From NCBI GenBank assembly GCA_023055505.1, contig JALIRH010000023.1, positions 11,094,271 to 11,158,270 of the forward strand: a stretch of 64,000 bases of DNA, in the 5' to 3' direction. Positions 12,801 through 27,800 of the stretch are shown in pieces. The number at the start of each line of letters is the position of its first letter. Within the stretch, counting starts at the first letter, position 1. This stretch comes from Callipepla californica brunnescens (taxonomy: Eukaryota; Chordata; Aves; Galliformes; Odontophoridae). Below the pieces are notes generated by a model. It saw only the letters and a list, made by a program, of their open reading frames with translations, was not told where the DNA came from and did no database searches. The position numbers were made by a program, and so were the translations under genes.

Positions 12801-15800
12801 AAAGGGATGTTTAAGATAATTTCATACTTGACCACAAAATCCATAGCATTTTAATACTAATTTTTTTAATTTTTAATACTAATTAAAACTATTTTCAACT
12901 ACTTTCAAGCCTTTGTGTGTATGTGTGTGTGTGTGTGTGTGTGGTCTTCTGTTGCTTTTTGTTTGTTTTAAATAAAAGGGACTTGTCAGAGAATGTTCAC
13001 GCCATCAGAAAATAGGATGGCAAACAGAAAAACTGAGTACCGTGTTGCACATTCTGTATCACAACCTTTCCTAAGATAATTAAAAAGATTCATGCTTCAC
13101 ATCTTCAGCAATAAATTAAACAGCAGGAAGAGAGTGACTGAAAGACACCAAGAAATTCTGGACAGGAAGACAGACAAAAAAGACAATTTAATTACCTCAG
13201 AATAAAGCAATTTTTGAACACAAATGATTATGACGAACTAGGGACTATCACCTTGTCCCAGTGGGCAGCATTTCTAATATCCCCCTCACAACCCTACACC
13301 TCCTTTACAATGTTATACACCACTGCGAATTACATGCTCTACTCTTCGCTTCATAAGGTCATGTGTTACCAGATCATTCCTGTGTTGACTGACAGGAATA
13401 CTAAACTCTTCCATTTTGAACAGCAGGAACTTTTGAGCACAAAGCACTTCAGTTTCCCTTCCAAAAAGGTTTCCCACCTACTAGATCTTGTGCTGAAGCT
13501 ATAACCACTGTGCTTCTGTCAAATCGCCGTTTACTGACACTAAAACTTACCATGCTGACCTCATTCTAGGACTGAGCTGATGGAGGAAAACTTGGCAGAA
13601 CATGTCTTATTCAAAGACCTATCTTCCCTGGGAGCAAAAAGTAATGGCCAAATCCAATTACAACAAAATCAGTTCAGTGTTTAACAGTTTCTCATACACC
13701 TTACTAATCCCTCATTTCTTACACCATGTCTGAGCAAAAATCTCTCAGACATTCTTAGTTTCATGTATTTGAAATATCACTGACCCTCAGACATTCAAAA
13801 TTATCTGGAACCTATACACACATAAGCCAAATACTCAGCAGTTTGTCCAAGAAAGGTGATGCTATTTAAACAATCACAAAAGAAAAGCAGATGGCCACAA
13901 GACAACATTATTTCTGTAAAGAATCTTGAATCCAACCTAATTGTGTGAATTCTTCACAGGATTAAAGAGAACTCAGGGATGAATATTGTAGAACATATCA
14001 GCTGCAGAACATCTGTAACAGTGCTAAGGAGAGCTGCTGAAGCACAAGCCATGCCTTTGCTCAGGATATGAATAAAAGCATAATCTATAGCAAGAATTAG
14101 AGAACATAAATGGGAAGTTGAATGGAAGTCATCATCTGCTTATGAAACACCTTTTCCAAAGATTACATAAGAATTAATGGAGGTGGTGACAGAGTCCATC
14201 CATGTATCTGCTATAAATCATTTCAATCTAACCTCCCACACTTCTACTGCAACTCTACCTGCCAAGAACTGTCAAAAACATAAATCTTGTTCTTTAATCA
14301 GCATGAGAATTGTGGCAGAAATAAACTAAGAAGACTAAACATGTAACACAGACCACACTAAAAAAATAAATTGCTTCTGCAAGCAGGAAGGCCATACTCA
14401 GATTTTCCCTTCATTTCTGTATTGAAATCAGTTAGGGTAACAGCTAGCTCCTGTTCAGTCTCTTACACATCTTCCTGTGCTCGGCAGAAACAGCATACTT
14501 GCTGCTTGGTTTTCAACTGTAAGCAAAGTTCAGAATCTTCTATAATAAAGAAATACATAAATGCTAATAGCAAAGCAAAAGAGACCTCTTGCAAGGAGAC
14601 AGTCAAGCTGTTTTGTTGGGATAGACTGGTGTATTACATGGAGAGAAACGTGGAGGTCCCCCAGGGACAGCCTGAAGCAGGGCGAAGGCCAGGGAGCAGA
14701 TGGCTGTACTTTCCATGCAGATGTCATGTGAGAATGGAAGAGCTGAAATGCCTCCAGGAAGAATCCATCTATGCCTTGTCTGCATTACATAAAGTAACAT
14801 CCTGACCCCTATCTGGAAACCGATCAGCAGTCAAAATTAGCTACATGTAACTAATTTGGCACTCTGACCAATCACTTCGTGTCCACAGCTGGAGAAATAG
14901 TGATACACTAGAGAAACAATTATAAACTGGAAATTTTCTTATTTCATTTTACTAGAAGTTCGGATCACAGTTCAGACCAGAAACAAGTGCCTAAATTTTC
15001 TCCCATGCATTCTTCAGCTGTGTCTTGCCAGGAGAGACTTAACTTGTTCTCAAATGTCAACCAGTAATACACATCTGAAGATGTGTACTTATTTTAAGAA
15101 AAGAAAGAGAGGGGAGAGCTGAATCCTCTTGATTCTTTGCATGATGCTGTACGATTACAAACAAACTGAAAAAATAAATTAAATAGAAAAAAACAAAAGA
15201 AAATACAAACCCATAACATCTCCATTTAATTTACGCTTGAAAAGAAAGTATACAACACTGCTTCTAAATTAAGCTGACAAGTCATTATACCTGGCGCAGG
15301 CTAAAAATCCTACAATCATTCTTGAACTCATGGTCTTAACCACTACATTATTCTAAGAAGCTATAACAAAAAGTGAAACAAACCAAATTATCTGTTTTCC
15401 AGATTTACATAATTTTTTTCCAGATATTTTTGCACAAGATTTGATATTCACAACTTTTTTTTTTTCTTTATTATTAGTTATTTGCAAAATAAGTATCTGA
15501 TTTATATCCAGACTTGAAACTTGTCCTTCAGGTATTACCTATCCTTAAAAAAGGTGAGAAATACATTCAGCCAAGACAAAAAAGCACGCTAAAAAACAGT
15601 GTATACACAGCACAAGACTGCATATCAGAGTCATATTAAATAGGTCTTCAGAAACCAAGAGTAAGAACATACATAGACTATGATGTGCCAAGAGTAACTG
15701 AGCCAGCAGAGGTAAATGAGTAATATTAAGCACAATGGTTCATAACTGCTGCTATTTGCCCGATGCTCATTTGCCTACTTCTTTTGTTCCTGTTGTTCTT

Positions 15801-18800
15801 GTTTTTTTCTTTCTATGCAGGTTAAGACACTAAGGGAGATTGGAATGTATTTTGTGCAGAGAAAAAACAGAGATAAAGTAATTAAAGTACAGAGAAATCA
15901 AATCATTCTTGTGGCAGTGAAAGCCACCTCATACTGGGCCAAATTCAGCCAAGTATGATGAGATAAAACAAGCAATTATTTCACTCTTTTTTTTTCATTC
16001 ATAAGACTTACGTGGAGTCATGGGTCCAGTTTGGACCTCCAGTACATGGCACACATCAAGAAACTGATGAAATACAAAGGGGCAGCTCTAACATGATTAG
16101 TGAGCTGATCAAATGAAGACAGACTAAATAAACTGGGCTTCCTCCATGTGCAGAAAAATGAGGTAGCAACTTCTACCTAAAAGGCATACAAAAAATCCTG
16201 GAATAGACATTTGTCGGAGTCACACAACGAAAGGACAAAACTGACATCCACTATTTGCAACTTACTCAAAATTCTGTGTGGACAGGAGAATATTCTTCCC
16301 CACAAAACCAGTTAAGTAAGGTTAAAGATGGTAAAGATGGTCTGGGGACTCTCCCATTCCTAAGAAATTCCAAGCTGGGCAAAACTATGTGCAACCAGAT
16401 CTAACACTGAAGACAACCCTGCCTTCAGTGCAAGGTTAAACAAAATTACCTCCAGAAATCCCATCCAAGCCACTTTTTCCCACAAAATAAACAATTCAAC
16501 AAAACTGTTAAAGTTATTAAACACAATATAAACCAGAATGCAGCTTAACTCCACAAATCAGAACAAGGACATATGGGTTGGCCAAGCAGCCTTTCTTGCT
16601 TTATGCTGTCTACCAAGCTGTTTCCTCTGTGCTCTACGAAAGAGATGAGCTCAGAAATGGATCAGAGGCTGGAATAACTATGGTTCTAGAGTTGGACTGT
16701 GACTACACTGTGATCTTACACAGCATCTCACATATCTCAGGGACACAAATAAGGCTCAGAGCAGCTGTTGCTCTTTGAAAAAGAGACCCAACCTAGGAAT
16801 TCTCTTTACAAAGTGTCTTGACTTAGAGAACTCCAGTTATCCAGTAACTAGGTGAGAAGATAGGCATTCCCATTTTCCCTGGGAAAACGTCATGTAGAAC
16901 AGGACAGAACATTCTATTTAAGCTGATTATTTAACCATATTTTTCTACTGAGAGTGTGACACAAAGTCTCTTATATTTTGCGTTCTGGCATGCATAACTT
17001 GCTATTCACGTTTCATTTTCCTCTCATGCCTCTGACAGCATCACTTGAACTGACTCCAACTGAAAGGATATGATAGATTACGTAACTATTCAGTCTACCA
17101 GGTTTTTCCTTTTTTTATTTTTTTTTTTTACCCTCTCTATTTGGAGGGCCTATGTTTGGAATATCTAACATGTTCAAGTTCCCTCTAGCTGCACAGAAAT
17201 AAAAATATGCTGTAACTAGATCATGCAGCTCTCAACATTTGTTAACTGTAGATGTGATTACAGATTATAAATAAAATATTCATCATTTCATTTCCCAAAT
17301 CAAACCCACTAAGTTTTGAAGAAGCTATTATAGTCAAACTGTATGTTACTAAAAATTTGCCTATGCAGATGAGTCTATATCTTATATGCCTTATCTTCCT
17401 TTTAAGGAAAGATCCAGCTGCATGTTTCTATACCACTTTTAGCAAGCAGCTCACGAAAAGAAAACAAAAGGGACAACATTACTTCACTAATGATTCCATG
17501 AGGCCCTTCATGTACTTTGAATGAATACTATAAGCTTAATAAACAAAACACATTCTACCCATGCAGTAAAGATTTACGTTTTTGGTAACATATGACAATT
17601 TGGTAAGATAGAACTGTCCTTCAGTACATGCTTATTCACCATTCCCAACACAAGACCAGAACTTCAGAAACGCGCTGCTGCCACAGGATTTCTAGTACAT
17701 AATAAGGAAAACCCAACCACATGTTCAGCGTTAGTCATGCAATACTCCCCCCTCTGGGAACCAACTATTCTGCTGCGCTACTCATGCACATCCTGTTTTA
17801 AAAGTGATTTCTGTGTCAATTAACAACAGCCTGCTTCCATACAAAAGTAGCACATATGCATAGGTACTGGTCACCCAATACACATTCAACTAAGAAGATA
17901 TCATATAAACCTCTCACTGTCAGGAGAATTTGGCATGGGGAATTTCTCATCTGCTCAGCTTCTCATCTCAGAAAAAGAGCTTTACATGTTTTGTAACGCT
18001 TTTAATAGAGGCTGCTGGACAGAAAACATGGTACAGCTCACAGAACAGCTGGCTAGTCAATTACGCTGTCAATTAATGTTTCCTTTGATAAGCTGATAAG
18101 AGATTTAGGAATCCATTAAATGTGATTAAATGAACTTGTTAATTTTTCAGCAAATTATTTCAGGCTTTCCTGCGAGATGTACAAAGATGCTTAAACACAC
18201 TGACACTTCTAATACAGTAAATATGAAGAGCGTTAATAATTATGCCCTCTACACACAAATTTTCATTTCACTGCCATATTCCTGTAATTAAGAGTGGCAC
18301 ATTTTAACCATGAATGGGCACCTACCTTGGCTTCATATTCTATGAAAAGTTAACACAAATGAATAAAGCAAGGAAATGATCTTTCCCCATGGTTTACTTT
18401 AGTTTGTAACACACAGATGATGTATACCACCTACCTTTCAAGCTAGGATTTATGATAAATGAGCCAACAGCAACAATGCAAGTTAAACTACTTTAAAAAT
18501 GGAAAACACATCTGATGGTAAAAGATGAAGGTAGCACAGGCTTAGTGGTAGAGTTTAAAAGAAAAAATGAAGAAGGAGATGAGAATTTGAAACCAAGACT
18601 GAATTTGTCTCATGTTAACACTCTGGAGCCCTCACTTTAAGCAAATATTCTCTCCAGCATGTGTTCAGTCCAAAATGTAATTTTCAGTACCATATGATTG
18701 CAAACCATCTTGGTGGAAAATAAAATAAAAGTGACAGATTTTTTTTGTATTTTCTAAAAATGACAGATTTTTGAAAAATAGTATAGTCTACTAGTAGCTA

Positions 18801-21800
18801 AGGTAAAATCTAATAAATTAGAGTACATATTTCAAGACTTGACTTAGGAAAACCGAAGAATACAGTTCACATTATTTCCTACAGATTAAATGTTTACAAT
18901 GCTAGAGGAATAGAGAAATAAGACACTCTTCATTTCTGTCAGAAGAGCCATTTCAGCACACAACTGAGAAAAATCAAGAGACACATTATTCAGATCCTGT
19001 ACTTTAAAATACCAAACATCACTGGCATAGCATAGAGAAATCTGTCTATAACAAACATTCCTAACAAATACACAGGAATTTCCTTCACCAAGCATAATAT
19101 TGAAGCTGATAGTGTACATTCTACTCACAGAAAACTATAATATACAAGCATTTGAAAATATATCCCTCTTAATAAACATCTGTGATTATGCTTCAAAATA
19201 AATACTTTAAAGAATAGTAAGATAAAAAATTTAGAGTGGTATACAATTACAAAGAGTGATTTTTAATTTATCACACTACAGTTCCCATTTAGACTACAGG
19301 GCTAACAAGACCAAGAGTACAGCCTGCCAAGCAGTTTAAACTAACTCAGATTAACAAAACCACCAGAAGCAACAGTCCTGCCATTTCTACTATCTTCAGT
19401 TAATTATCATTTTCCATGAGCAGAAAAGCTCGGTCCTAAGTGAACAGCTAGAATAATAATAACCACTCAGAATTTCACCCAGAAATAACAAATGGTTCTC
19501 CAACTGTCCCAGTTACTTGTTGCACTTCACCAGATGGGTCACTAGATCATAGAAGGAGATCAGGTTGATCAAGCAGGAGCTGTCCTTCATGAACCCATGC
19601 TGGTTAGGCCTGATCCCAGAGTTGCCCCACACATGCCGTATGATCTCCATCAAGACAATGTGCTTTGTAACCTTCCCTGGCACCGAGGTCAGGCTAACAG
19701 GCCTGTAGTTCCCTAGATCCTTCTTACAACCTTTCTTGTAAATGGGAGTCACACTGGCAAACCTCCAATCTTCTGGGACCTCACTGGTTAACAAGGAGTG
19801 CTGATAGATGATGTTTGTCCAAATCCCCCCAGATGACACCCCTTCCCTTCTAAAATATCAACTGCTCCAGTCAGTTTGGTGTCATCCGCAAAACTGCTGA
19901 GAGTACCAGTCCCAAGACAGGCTTCTGCATTAAACCACTCACTCCTTGTCTCCACTTGGACAATGAGATCACTATTACTCCTCTTTAAAATGCACCCATT
20001 CAGCCAATTCCATACCAACTGGACAGTCCATCCCCAAATCCATCTCTCTCCAATTTAGAGGCAAGAATGTTGTGTGAGACCAGATCAAAGCCCTTATCCA
20101 TAATACATAGCTTTTCAATTAATCACATTTGCTAGTATGCTAATTATTTGTCACAGGTTGAATAAACTGCCATGCAATTTTCAATTCACTTCCGTAGCAT
20201 CAAAAAGCTACATAACATAATGTGTTAGCTTGGCTGATGTTCATCTTTTCTTTTAAAACATTTCAGAAGCAGCTAAAGTAATATCAAGAGTCAAACATTT
20301 TGCTGGTAACAGGTAGCTCTTTATTTGCATAGAGAAAAAATGGTGCATGCACCCTGACCAAGTAGCAGTGGGATCCTTCTCTTACCATAGATTAAGATTC
20401 TAGATTCCCTGAATCTACAGTGTGAACCGGCTAGAACTATTCTGCAAATTATAACACACTATGATAATTAGAAACATAATAAGTCACACTCATCTGCTTC
20501 ACAGTGGCCCACATCACATGCATCCATACTGGCTTTGTTGAGGCTATAGTCAGGTATTGAATGGATGGATGTATTCAAGAAAAAGAGTTAATTATCCTTT
20601 CATGTCAGAGCTGAGGGTGTCTGACTCACTGCTGTCCTTACTTACGCTTTTTATAGTACTTCTGTCTTCAAAATGATCCATTGTAATTCAGAGGCCCTAC
20701 ACTCACACTAAGTTGCAGAGCTCTTTTCTGCTTGTCTTCCATATTACCACCAGTTTCAAATTCAGTATCCAGCTGGTGGATCAAATGATATGTCAGACTC
20801 AGACTGATTCTTAGTTCAGATTTCTCATCTGAATAACTGGACCTAGTAACTGAGGCATTTTATCTACGTAATTGAAATCCTACATTATAAAAGACAGCAT
20901 AAACCCAGGTATCTTAATCAACACCTGTAACCTTAGCATTAGGTTTTTTTTGGTAGCTTCACTCTGCCAAGACTCACAAAAATTACATGATAATTTTGAG
21001 TAAAAAGCTACAAACTATTCAAAAACATGCACTCCAAAAAATAATTTAAAGCAAGCTCATCCTAACTGCATTTGATTATGTCAGTTACGAAAAGCATCTC
21101 TTTACTTAGGCAACCCAAAGGCATTAGTATTCAAATTCTCATGACAAAGTGAGACTGTGGCCTGATACTGGCTGTGTCTGAGCCCTAGGCAACGTTTTAT
21201 TTTTCACAACCAGATCAGATAACCAAACGTGTACTACTATATACTCTGTTTTCAATACTCTCCTTCTTGTTTTCAACGTTTTCTGCATCCTGCTGGCTCT
21301 ATACACAAGTCAGCATTTAAATCTCTAGTAGATGAGAAAGACCTCTTTCACAGAGCCTCTGCTCTGCAAGCCCATGAGAGAAATCTAGCAGAAAGGAGCA
21401 GCTTCTGTGGGTTAAAGAAAAGACAACAGTTCTGTATACTACATTCAGTTCCCACTCTTCAAACAAAAACATGTACGACAGTGTAAGAGCTATGTGTGCA
21501 GCATAGCTGCTGATGATTGCAACATCTTCACTGACCTCTGGAACAAGTGAAAATGTGGAACTCATCCTGGTTATGAGTTAGCATCTTTTACATATACATG
21601 AAGCTTCATTATACGTTAGCTCCTCCATGGTGCATTAAACTGCTAGTATGCACTCAGCTTTGCAGAAGTGCTGCTACATTACTGCTTGATGAAAATTACT
21701 TTCACATTTAAAACACAGAACAGGCGCACTGGAAGTTACCATGCAGGACAGCCTACTGTATGGACTTAATGACAGCAAAGTACTTAAGTAACAGTATCCC

Positions 21801-24800
21801 TATAAAAGGGCTTAATTTAAAACTCATTTGCATTCTAAACAGAATTAGCAGTTTTGCTTGTGGTTTGGGTATTTTTAAGAAGAAACTCTATGATTTTTTT
21901 TTCTTGTTCAGTATCTGTACTTCACAGTATCTGGATGACTAGAGTCACTGGGACATTCCACACTTTTGCAAGCCACTTATACCCATACTTTGATAAAGGT
22001 GACACAACTTCAGCAGTGTGCAAGAGTGTGTGAATTCCCTTCTCTCACCTCAGTGCAGCAGTCAGTCTCAATACTGACCACATCTGTGCAACTCCCATAT
22101 TACACACTCCTGTCAGATATAATCACCTGCACTACCATGAAAATCTCTGACGTGTGTAACATCTCTCCTACGTTATTAGCAAAGCAGACTTCCACTAGTA
22201 AATGTTCACTTCTTTGAATGATACCTGCATTACCTGAAAACTGAAAATTGTATTACTAATATGAATAACATTGCAGTAACAATTCTGTATCAGTGTCTTT
22301 AATCTGAGCAGGGACCCAAATTCAAAAACTTTAAAAAGTAAATGCAAACTGTCCCCTCAAATTTGGATTACCAAACTTGGTAATTTATTACCATAATCCA
22401 TTAAGTCAGCTAACAGACTATAATTATTTTTCTTACAGATATCTGGGGAAAATTTGCTGTAAATTGTTTGGTGTCATCCCCTCTTCCCCCAGTAACAGGA
22501 TCAGCACCACCTCAGCACCCCCAGGAAGACTGAGATGCAGAGCTCCAGGCTCCTGTGTGGATTTGCAATTATGAGCTTCGGCCTTCTTCCCTGGTAGAGA
22601 AACTTCTACACCTGATGTGAGAAGTCAACAGTCAATAATATAAATGTATGTTGAGACAGATAAACAAGTGACATCATAACAATCAGACAAGACACACAAA
22701 AAAAAGTAGAATTATTTACATGTCACTTTCTTTTGTACAGTTTCTGCTCTCTCCTATAATAATAAATCAAATATGTGCCAAAACATGAAACAACACTTTG
22801 TTTCTTGTGCTCCTTTCAACATGATGGCTTTTTGCAATTAAAAAGTTAATTTTTGACTGTAAGAAGGTGCACAACCATCAAGATCAATTTAGACATTTTT
22901 CATTTAACAATTTCTGTCTCAACTTTCAGTGAAGGAAAAAAAATAATACAAAACAAACCACCAAACCAGAAATATGACCAGTCAGTGCAGGAATACCACA
23001 AATACACCTCCTGAATCAACACTTTTTTCATGCAGCTTGCAGTCATGTGAAAAATAATGTACCTCCAAACCAGCTATGATTGACTGGGGACACTTATCAG
23101 AGTACAAAGCTTCTCTTTTGCCCGTAGGAATTTACATGAGTGGGTGGGCTGGGAAAGGCATGCAAAGGACAGTTGTTACTCTACATTTTTATCCAGCATC
23201 ACCCACACTGAGAAAAGCTCCCTAAGAACATCTGCACTGTGTTCAGAAACGGTGCTTTGCAGCTTCCTTACCACATTTTTTTAAATGAGAAATCTGTACA
23301 TAACAGAACAGTAATTGCATCCAAAGGGCACTGTACACCTGTGTTGTGTCTTAAACTGTGAAAAGCAGTAAGGAAGGCAAGTGGAGAAGTTGTTCTTACA
23401 CAGAAGCAATTTGTCAGAACAGATTTACACCTTGCATTTCTCTTACCTGGCAATGTCACAGAAAACAATAATGAACTACGATACTGAGAACAGCATCTGT
23501 TCTATGATTGCAACAAGATCAAATGGAAAAGCATTATCCAACAATGATTTGATAATGCTGGTTTTTTTCCTGTGCATTCAAGCCAAGTAAGCTATGACAT
23601 GACCAATATTCTTCAAACAGCTCTCTGTACAGCTGAGTTGCCCAGAACATGAATTGGATTATTAGCAGTGCAAAAAGCCTCTTTAATCCATAAACATCTG
23701 TTCAATGATGCATTTGTTTTTTTTATTTACAGAAAATAGCTCACATGCTGTTTTTATACTTGACTTGCTTTTCTTTTTTTCCTGCTGCAAATTCCACTGC
23801 TCGTACCATCCTATTTATACAAAGCATTCTCAAGCTATTTGTCACAGCTTGCCTTTCACTTAAAAATCCATGAGAATATTACAAACTGTACAAACCATGA
23901 GACTACTAGTTTCTAGATGACCCACTCTTCAGATACTTTTCTCTGTTTAGTAATTTCGTATGCAAAAATATTTTCTCTTGTAACCATTTAGTGTCTTGGT
24001 TTTACCCATACAGGCCTCCCCCTCCTTGTTCCCCTTCAAACTTCATGAGCTAAGCTACATAAATATATGCAAATAACAATTTTCCTTCTTTAAAAAAAAA
24101 ATTATATTAATGATATTAAAGCATCCTCTGACCATTAGCCACATATAAAGATCCACAAAATACACGTATTGAATTTGCCACATCTTGCTCCTATACCCTT
24201 TACAAGTTATCTTAAAAGGTTATTGTAAAAGACTGTGTTTCCAGGAAACCTGAGCATTTTGTTCTATTCTATTATGACACTGCATGTAGTGAAACAAAAA
24301 GACAAAGGACATCTGTTATTTCTGGGCACCTTGCTCTGGGTACCCCTGCTGTAGAGGGGCTGGGACAGGTGGATTCAGAGGTCCCTGCCAACCCCAGCCA
24401 TCCATACATGACCATAACCGACACAAAGGTAAAGACAGAAAACACTGCTAAATCAGAGGGTTATTCAGCACTTTAATGACTCAGTGTAAGCAGACAGATC
24501 TTGAAACAGTGCTTAAGAAGGTTCTTAAATGCCAAGTTTATGTTGCATGTAACGATGCAAGATGAACTACTTGAGGGGCTTAGTCTCGAGGTAATTTGGG
24601 GGCTTAGTCTCGAGGTAATTTGATCATATCTGCCACGGGGTCAGTTTTGAATGGATTTGAGAAGACAATTACAGGGAGCAATATCCAGGCCAAAGGCAAT
24701 ACTTCATGCTGAAGCAAAAACAGAAACCTGAATGCCATAATCAGGAGTTTAAAAGTCTTAGCTATACTACAGAGCAACAATTAGCAACTCCAGTTTCAGC

Positions 24801-27800
24801 ACAAGTAAAGCAGCACTGATTGAAGTCTACGTCAAAACAGCCTCACAGACTGCAGGCCCAAGCTAGCACAAAGAAGACAACATCTTCAAGCAGAATACCT
24901 AAGAAGCCTGAGCACACAGGGAAGGTTGTTTACCATGTTATCCCAGTTTTAGATTGTTGGCCAGACATCTAGCAGAGCATGTAAAAAAACAGATAAATAA
25001 CAGTGCATACCTGGAACGGTGCTTTGAAGATGGAGGTACAGTACTGTCACAGAATAATGCATTAACAGCATTTGCATAAAAAGGAAAAATGGGAAAAAAA
25101 AAAACAAACCATAAGGAGAAGCCCTGGGGCAGCTTAAGACTTGCATAAGTACCACATTTTTCAGTGAAAGAAAAAAGATGGATATATAAGGAGCACAAGA
25201 ACAACCTAGAGGGAAAGGATTTCAGGAAGACCAGTACAGTCCAACTCTTCATGTAGCAATCATAAAAGAGAAGGGACACTGACCCTTGACTAGGAAGAGC
25301 CTGGAGTACAAGACACAGTGCATACATACGTATTGGCAAGAAAGAATCTTTTCTTAGTTTTCTAGAAAGAAAAAAAAAAAAAACCAAAAACCAAAAACTA
25401 AAAGTGTTAAAAGATTTTCCTTGAACCCAGCCAGCACTTGCAAACAGATGTTAGTAAGGGTTCGGGAACAGAACAGTACCCGCCAGAACAGTTTGTTCTG
25501 AACCATTTTCCATAACCTACTTTAACTTACGATTTGTGTTTGAATGAAGACTCACCACCAGGACTGACCTCAGGTTCAATGCCCCTGAATAGCACTTTAT
25601 AGTGATTAGTTTTTATGGACAATGTCTGTCATGATATTGGCAATGGGATCATTTCATTTAACACCTGAAACGGCAACACACTGGAACAAAATGAACATGG
25701 AACCATGTCACACATTTCAAAACATTTGCTTCCACAAGTTTTAAATTACCAAGGGGGAAAATTTACCCAGAAGATGCAACTTAAACCACTTTTTAAAGTT
25801 TACGCATGTTGGTAAACTAACACTAAAGTTTAATCCAAGTGGTTAAGCAAAATCTTTTACAAAGAGTTGGTTTCTTTCAAACCATGGTAATTCAAACCTA
25901 CTGATTTTATGAGAGGCTCTTTTCCCCTCCAAGAAGGCACTTCAGTTAAACTGTCTTCGTACCAACTGAATCAAAGCTCCACTGTATGAACAAATCATGC
26001 AAGCATCTGAGTTAGCTCATTTCAGTAGTAACATTTAACCTTACTTACTTTGTGTTCATTATATTAACATCTGTGACTGAGACTGCTCTAACTAAAACTA
26101 CTTTCCTAATGCTTCAGTCATTTAACAGCTTATTATAAAATTCTTCCCATTACAAGACTGTTTTCAGACATATTTAAACGTGGAAATTCATATATGCACT
26201 GATTTACAGGACTAGCAAATTTACTGTACTGCTGTGGTATCTTATGGTATTACAGCATATTGATTGTTATCACTATACTCCATAAAACTAAGAGTAAAGA
26301 AAGAGGCCAGTTTTATTTGGATTTCAATTTCTGACTCAAATCCTTTTCAACTATTTTTACATGAATGTGCAGAAATGATTTCTACAATAATGAAGCACTC
26401 CTTCGCCTTAAGTAGTATTTTTGGTGATTACCAACCAGATAAGGACACTAAAACATTTTTTGTAAGTTATTTAGACCTTTACTCTGATAAAAACAAATTC
26501 AGAACAATACTCTGCTTCTCAGGTATTTTACTGTCCTATACACAGTACCAAAGAAGCACTAGTGAAAACTGTGAATGGTTTAGCTGAGTTTGGACATAGC
26601 TGTGGTGACAGCCAAGAGTATGGGAAGAGGGAAGAGCAACATTACAGGAAAAAGAAATATGCACATTTTGTATGTCCTATTTTGTAGACTGTCTGCTGCC
26701 ATAAAGCTGCAGTAGATTATCTTGACTAGATTTTCATTACTCTTTTTTCAAATATCTTCTAGTACACTCTGTACAGGAGACCTAGCTTCATCACCTGGAT
26801 CTAATAATATCCAAAAGCAAACCGTTCCCCAAGTCACTCAGACAGCGACTGGTACAACTCTTACAAGGCACGTGCATACCATCAGAAGAAAGACTTTTCT
26901 CCTACTTGTTCTAGACCACTTCAAGCTGTGTATCTCCCGGAACAATTTTTCTTTCATATTTCTACCTTGTTTTTATAAATTAGTCTGTTGTAAAAATACA
27001 AAGAGAAAATAAGCCTTGATGAAATACAAGATCACAGTCCCCACAGTTTTAGTCAGAAAAGTATTCTAAAAAATTTAGTCCATTAAACTTCTCCCAGCTA
27101 ACTGATGTATCTTATGAGGAGTTACAAGAAAAAACACAGGCAAAGAATTAAATTGCAAAGTAAAGCACAACAAAAAATAATACATGCGCCAAAAAACAAG
27201 CAAATAAACAAAAAAACCCTACTGTATAAAAACAGGAGTCTAGTTCAAAGCACAAGAAAAGCGGCTCTTGGAACCACTTAAATTAAAACTAAATACTTCA
27301 GGGCCCTCTAGTGGTCAAATCCCTGACATGAGAAAGTACAAAAACGATTGCTGGGAAGTGAGGCTACCAAAGTACACTGAAGGAACGTGTTTTATTTTTA
27401 CCATTCCCATGTAATTACAGACACTTAGACTGGAGAGACACTTTTTAAATTTCTGGTAGTTAAAGGGAAAAAGATATAATCTAACATCTGCTCACAAAAT
27501 GTACTACTGGGAGATGCTTTTCATTTGTAATAAGAATGAGCAGTTACTCATTAACTCTGTCAGCTGCATGCGATTAAAAGATAAAAAACACAACTGTTTT
27601 ATAAATTCTGCATCAGAACTACCTTAGCATACAACTGAAACTGTTTCTGAAAAATCCACTTGCTTTGTCTGTTTATGACAAAACTTTGCCTAGTTGCAGA
27701 TTCAACACTCTCAATACACAATTCTTGGAACAACCAATAAAAGGTTTTTAATCATCACGATCCATTTCTAAATATTTGGGACATATCTGTATTTGAAAAA

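Noticed and set aside
14371..14805. 144-codon plus-strand open frame in MSH3 intron 8
   Set aside because: No recognisable domain, no flanking splice signals in phase and ordinary intron composition. It is the kind of length expected by chance in 24 kb; a protein search would settle it.
24938..25387. 149-codon minus-strand open frame rich in Phe, Leu and Ser
   Set aside because: It reflects A-rich plus-strand sequence read as Phe/Leu codons, with no family motif.
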